Positions 6,111 through 8,596 of a stretch of DNA of 8,596 nucleotides are shown in pieces. Below the pieces are notes generated by a model. That model searched no databases. It was not told where the DNA came from and saw only the letters and a list, made by a program, of their open reading frames with translations. Position 1 is the stretch's first letter. Every line of letters starts with the position of its first letter. Source of the DNA: Thermococcus sp. (lineage in GTDB: Archaea > Methanobacteriota_B > Thermococci > Thermococcales > Thermococcaceae). The DNA is taken from NCBI GenBank assembly GCA_026987155.1, contig JALSNG010000083.1, forward strand, positions 1-8,596, written 5' to 3'. Made by a program: the position numbers and the translations under genes.

Positions 6111-6539
6111 ATGGTCAGGATAATGCCCGTAGACAGGCTGAGCGATGATGAGATTAGGGAGATTTTGACAAAGTACAAAAAGATCGCTCTCGTGGGCGCT
6201 TCACCGAAGCCCGAACGCGATGCGAATGACGTGATGAGGTATCTACTTGAAAAGGGCTACGAGGTCTACCCCGTTAACCCCCGCTATTCCGAGATCCTTG
6301 GGAGAAAGTGCTACCCGAGCGTTCTCGATATCCCTGACGAGGTGGAGATAGTTGACCTCTTCGTAAGGCCGGAGTTCACGATGGACTACGTCGAACAGGC
6401 GGTAAAGAAGGGCGCAAAGGTCGTCTGGTTCCAGTTTGGAACGTACAACAGGGAGGCGTTCAAAAAGGCCGGGGAGAAAGGTTTGGTAGCGGTTGCCCAC
6501 CGCTGCATAAAGCAGGAGCACGCGAGGCTGATTGGTTAA
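6111..6539 (+). CDS. CoA-binding protein, YccU type (COG1832)
   Basis: This is a small cytoplasmic Rossmann-fold protein of the group that binds coenzyme A or a related nucleotide; no specific reaction is established. The 142-residue length matches the family. The nucleotide-binding loop is IALVGASPKPERDAND (25-40), with the family's spaced Ser, Pro and Arg. It is followed by GYEVYPVNP (49-57), ILGRKCYPSVLDIP (62-75), VDLFVRPE (81-88) and WFQFGTYN (106-113). The end, HRCIKQEHARL (130-140), is the typical C-terminal signature. The ATG at 6111 is chosen for its GGTGA site; an in-frame ATG at 6123 is a weaker alternative. The TAA lies in GGTTAACC, whose other strand gives the stop of the PIN remnant. 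Transcription probably starts from the shared TATA box at 6074-6079. Confidence 0.9.
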   Translation: MVRIMPVDRLSDDEIREILTKYKKIALVGASPKPERDANDVMRYLLEKGYEVYPVNPRYSEILGRKCYPSVLDIPDEVEIVDLFVRPEFTMDYVEQAVKKGAKVVWFQFGTYNREAFKKAGEKGLVAVAHRCIKQEHARLIG

Positions 6540-6752
6540 CCGATGCCCAGAATTTTGAGAAGTTCCTTCGTTGTTAGGACTTGGATTTCATCCACTTCTT
6601 TCAGTCCTTTATCGTTGCTCCAGAGTGGGGCGTTTATCTTTAAAGAGAGGGCGACAAAATCGACATCGTCTTTGTCTGTAGTTATCTCCAAAGCGAGTGG
6701 AACGAACTCGGTATTTTCCGAAGAAGGAGAAGGGTACGTTGGTGTTAACCAC
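6536..6752 (-). pseudogene. PIN-domain ribonuclease gene remnant with internal deletion and frameshift
   Basis: PIN proteins are metal-dependent ribonucleases, often the toxin of VapBC-type modules. The minus strand from GTG 6752 reads VVNTNVPFSFF, the usual first strand with the catalytic-site Asp position occupied by Asn (NTNV). A different frame from about 6709 to TAA 6536 encodes the last 57 residues. There DDVDFVALSL (6641-6670) carries the conserved acidic cluster and PLWSND (6611-6628) the final acidic residue, ending in TTKELLKIL. A full PIN protein of this type has roughly 140-150 residues, so about 70-80 central residues are gone. The two pieces meet near 6709-6718 out of frame. The first-piece frame has no ribosome site, and the second has no good start. 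The remnant follows the methyltransferase stop by about 20 bases. Identification is from motif recall; the deletion is inferred from the missing middle. Confidence 0.72.
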
Positions 6753-6772
6753 GAGAAGAGTATTTTCTCTAT

Positions 6773-7873
6773 TTAACCCCGATACCCCAGCACGTGGATG
6801 TCCCTAACCAGGCGGTGCCTCTCCTCGTAGTCTGTGTATTTTCCAAGGACTTCGAAGCCGAGCTTGGCCAGCCACTTCCTCTCCTTTCTGTATATTCCCC
6901 CTCCGCTCAGCCTGTAGGCAGGGAAGACGAAGACCACCTTCCCGTTCCTCTTGAGAACGTCGCCGAAGCTCTCGAAGACGGAATAATAGAACCTGTCCAG
7001 CTCGTTCGCCAATCTTATCGCCTCGCCCCTGTTCGGGTTTCTCCTAAGGGGTTCCCCGAGGTATGGTTCGGTGACTATCGCGTCGAACCTCTGCCTGAAA
7101 CAGCGTTTCAGCTTTCTCGCATCGCAAACTTCAAGGTGAGCGGAATTTTTGAGGCGGAACTCCTTCCTGAGCCATGAGAGGTTCTTCTTGGCGTCCCGTA
7201 TTCTCCCCGGATCTCGATCGCTTCCATAAGCTGAAAGCCCTTGAAGGACAAACTCCTGGAGAACGGTCCCTATGCCACAGAAGGGATCCAAAAAGCTGCC
7301 CTTCCTCACTTCCGTTAGGTTTACCATTATCCTCGCGAGCCTGGGAGGGATGGAAAGGATGGGTCTCTGAACCGGCCTATCCACGTCGAGCTTCTTCAGC
7401 TCAAACGGGTCGGTAACCTTCACGGTCTCTCCGACCCAGAAGCTCCCGTCCTCGCGGAAGAGAAAGACAAAGTCCTTAACCTCTGGAAATCCCTTGAGGA
7501 TGAGTTCAGCCGGCATGGAGTAAACTTTCGCCGGCTTGAAGAACTTTGAGGAACCTTCCGCCTTGAACTCCCTCTTTATCGAGCTCCCTAACTTTCTCCA
7601 TAGCTTCCAGTCGTTCTTTCCGTAGAGGCTGACCGTGAAAAGTTTAGCGTATTCGAGTTCCTTTATGGCATCTTCGCCTTCACCAACGATCCTCACCAAC
7701 TTGAGAGAGCCACCGAGCCAGTGGAAGTAGCGCTCAAGCTTGGGGCTTGAGTTGAATACCATCCAGTCACGGTTGGAGTCAATGATTCCAACCTTTAGGT
7801 TGAACCTTCTCACAAACGCATGAAATTCCGCTTCACTCAGGAGGGGATTCTTCCCAAATATCACGGCGTACAT
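6773..7873 (-). CDS. TRM11-like SAM-dependent RNA methyltransferase (COG1041)
   Basis: The protein is probably a tRNA guanine-N2 methyltransferase of the TRM11/Trm-G10 superfamily, acting in the cytoplasm. The exact target base is not known, and it does not resemble what I recall of the characterised archaeal Trm-G10 N-terminus. The 366 residues begin with YAVIFGKNPLLSEAEF, the opening of the N-terminal part that in relatives includes an RNA-binding THUMP region. DVDRPVQRPILSIPPRLAR (163-181) is the family linker. FLDPFCGIGTVL (194-205) is SAM motif I, YGSDRDP (216-222) the ribose-binding acidic strand, and VTEPYLG (267-273) occupies the catalytic motif IV position, where relatives usually have (D/N)PPY. 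The start at ATG 7873 gives the expected N-terminus. A TATA-like box at 7897-7903 is about 27 bases upstream, suggesting a nearly leaderless transcript. The PIN remnant lies directly downstream. Confidence 0.8.
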   Translation of the reverse strand: MYAVIFGKNPLLSEAEFHAFVRRFNLKVGIIDSNRDWMVFNSSPKLERYFHWLGGSLKLVRIVGEGEDAIKELEYAKLFTVSLYGKNDWKLWRKLGSSIKREFKAEGSSKFFKPAKVYSMPAELILKGFPEVKDFVFLFREDGSFWVGETVKVTDPFELKKLDVDRPVQRPILSIPPRLARIMVNLTEVRKGSFLDPFCGIGTVLQEFVLQGLSAYGSDRDPGRIRDAKKNLSWLRKEFRLKNSAHLEVCDARKLKRCFRQRFDAIVTEPYLGEPLRRNPNRGEAIRLANELDRFYYSVFESFGDVLKRNGKVVFVFPAYRLSGGGIYRKERKWLAKLGFEVLGKYTDYEERHRLVRDIHVLGYRG

Positions 7874-7896
7874 AGTCGTCCACTCCGCTTACGGTC

Positions 7897-7903
7897 TTAA
7901 AAA
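7897..7903 (-). promoter_or_regulatory. TATA-like box for the methyltransferase gene
   Basis: TTTTTAA on the minus strand is centred 27 bases before ATG 7873, placing the start site about two bases before the codon. A GGAG at 7883-7886 would then lie largely outside the message. Confidence 0.4.
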
Positions 7904-7937
7904 CGTTCCGAGGGTTAGGTTAATAAGCAACGACACC

Positions 7938-7945
7938 AAATATAC
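7938..7945 (+). promoter_or_regulatory. TATA-like box for the right-end gene
   Basis: AAATATAC is centred near 7941, about 40 bases before ATG 7981. A start site about 25 bases downstream, near 7966, leaves a leader of about 15 bases containing the G-rich ribosome binding region. It lies in the 107-base divergent gap between this gene and the methyltransferase. Confidence 0.45.
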
Positions 7946-7980
7946 GTTAGGGAAGTTGCGATTATCTGGGGGTCGGTGAG

Positions 7981-8596
7981 ATGCTCGTCAATGAAGTGCT
8001 CGCTTCAGTTGAAATAATTCCAGATCCCTATGTAAAATCTGTAACATATGCCAAAATAGGTGAGAGATTAGCCAAGTCAAGGCACAAAGCCTATAAAAAA
8101 GCCTTCCTCCGAGCCATGGAAACGGCCAGGGAGATAGAAGACCCAGAGACCATGTTGCGGGCACTCCTGTCCATTGGATACTCGATGGGAAGAGCGGGCC
8201 TAAAATCGGCCAAAAGAATATACTCCCAGGTAAGGGAGGACTCAAAAATACTGCCTGGGGTACGGCGCGATGAACTTATGCGCCTCGCGTCGGTATATAT
8301 GCTCGGCCTGGGTGAGATCAACGAGGCCATAACCCACGCTCTGGAGATAGGCAACCCTAAGACGAGAGACGATGTCCTGCTCACGATAATCCGCGTCAAC
8401 ACGCGGTTGATAGAGCGAGAAAAGGTAAAAGTGGCTTACAGACTCAGAAAAAGCCGGCTGGCTCTTGAGTACATGGAAACAGAACCCCAGCGTTCGGAGG
8501 CAATTCTTGAGGTCATCAAGGCTCTCGTATCCCTCGGAAGTTACGAAACAGCGGTGAGCTACCTGCCGTTGATCGAGGACCCAAACTGGGCAAAAC
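7981..8596 (+). CDS. Helical-repeat protein of unknown function, 3' end cut by the window edge
   Basis: I do not recognise a named family, though it resembles conserved hypothetical proteins of Thermococcales. The frame stays open from ATG 7981 to the right edge, giving 205 codons. The start MLVNEVLASVEIIPDPYVKS is followed by regularly spaced amphipathic helices with repeated small-residue and Leu/Ala pairs: AYKKAFLRAMETAREI, MLRALLSIGYSMGRAG, LMRLASVYMLGLGEINEAI, and later AILEVIKALVSLGSYETAV. This spacing of about 35 residues is what TPR or HEAT-type solenoids show, which suggests a protein-binding scaffold. There is no signal peptide or membrane segment. G-rich sequence at 7968-7979 (GGGGGTCGGTGA) supplies the ribosome site. 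Transcription probably starts from the TATA-like box near 7941. The repeat class is inference. Confidence 0.7.
   Translation, partial: MLVNEVLASVEIIPDPYVKSVTYAKIGERLAKSRHKAYKKAFLRAMETAREIEDPETMLRALLSIGYSMGRAGLKSAKRIYSQVREDSKILPGVRRDELMRLASVYMLGLGEINEAITHALEIGNPKTRDDVLLTIIRVNTRLIEREKVKVAYRLRKSRLALEYMETEPQRSEAILEVIKALVSLGSYETAVSYLPLIEDPNWAK

Noticed and set aside
6536..6772. Read-through fusion of the methyltransferase with the PIN C-terminal frame, which is in phase after its TAA
   Set aside because: The intervening 20 or so codons resemble neither protein and the stop matches a natural methyltransferase end; nothing suggests recoding.
6543..6776. Plus-strand open frame of 77 codons in the gap after the CoA-binding gene
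   Set aside because: The opposite strand carries legible PIN-domain sequence in two frames; the plus-strand product has no recognisable feature and no ribosome site.
7988..8402. Two minus-strand open frames at the right end
   Set aside because: They are antisense to the open plus-strand frame from 7981, which has a ribosome site, a TATA-like box and sensible helical protein content.
1..8596. tRNA, rRNA, CRISPR arrays, insertion sequences, direct long repeats
   Set aside because: Reading both strands gave no TPsiC-like or anticodon arms in gaps, no spaced repeats, no transposase motifs and no flanking terminal repeats.

Overview
The window looks like chromosomal DNA from a hyperthermophilic euryarchaeon of the order Thermococcales, probably Thermococcus. 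The basis is recall of the gene families plus layout: densely packed genes, GGTGA-type ribosome binding sites a few bases before ATG, archaeal TATA-like boxes, and short or overlapping junctions. No alignment could be run, so the genus is an inference.

Layout. (1) 2-2290, plus strand: a sugar-type Gfo/Idh/MocA oxidoreductase, cut by the left edge, directly abuts a MOFRL-family glycerate 2-kinase. (2) 2336-2968, plus: a multi-pass membrane protein of the CTP-dependent polyprenol/dolichol kinase type. Its last codons overlap tail-to-tail with (3) 2951-3769, minus: an SPL-family radical SAM protein. (4) 3807-5651, plus: a compact run of four genes, namely a YgjP-type zinc metallopeptidase, a small NfeD-type membrane/OB-fold protein, a nucleotidyltransferase-fold protein and an unrecognised small basic protein. 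(5) 5617-6051, minus: a two-helix membrane protein with a probable PH-like domain. It shares a palindromic TATA element with the divergent (6) 6111-6539, plus: a CoA-binding protein of the YccU type. (7) 6536-6752, minus: a broken PIN-domain gene, directly downstream of (8) 6773-7873, minus: a TRM11-like SAM-dependent methyltransferase. (9) 7981-8596, plus: the start of an all-helical protein of unknown function that runs off the right edge.

How the genes may work together. The oxidoreductase and glycerate kinase are likely co-translated and may form a short route feeding 2-phosphoglycerate into central metabolism. The nucleotidyltransferase and its overlapping partner look like a two-gene module, possibly toxin-antitoxin-like. 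The PIN remnant is a second possible toxin relic nearby. The rest is ordinary archaeal housekeeping or unknown content. No tRNA, rRNA, CRISPR array, insertion sequence or origin was seen, and no stretch over 300 bases lacks a gene or gene remnant.

The most useful observations are the PIN pseudogene, the two-gene nucleotidyltransferase module, the shared TATA box at 6074-6079, and the pattern that all three intact minus-strand genes appear leaderless. I found no convincing evidence of a large undescribed system.
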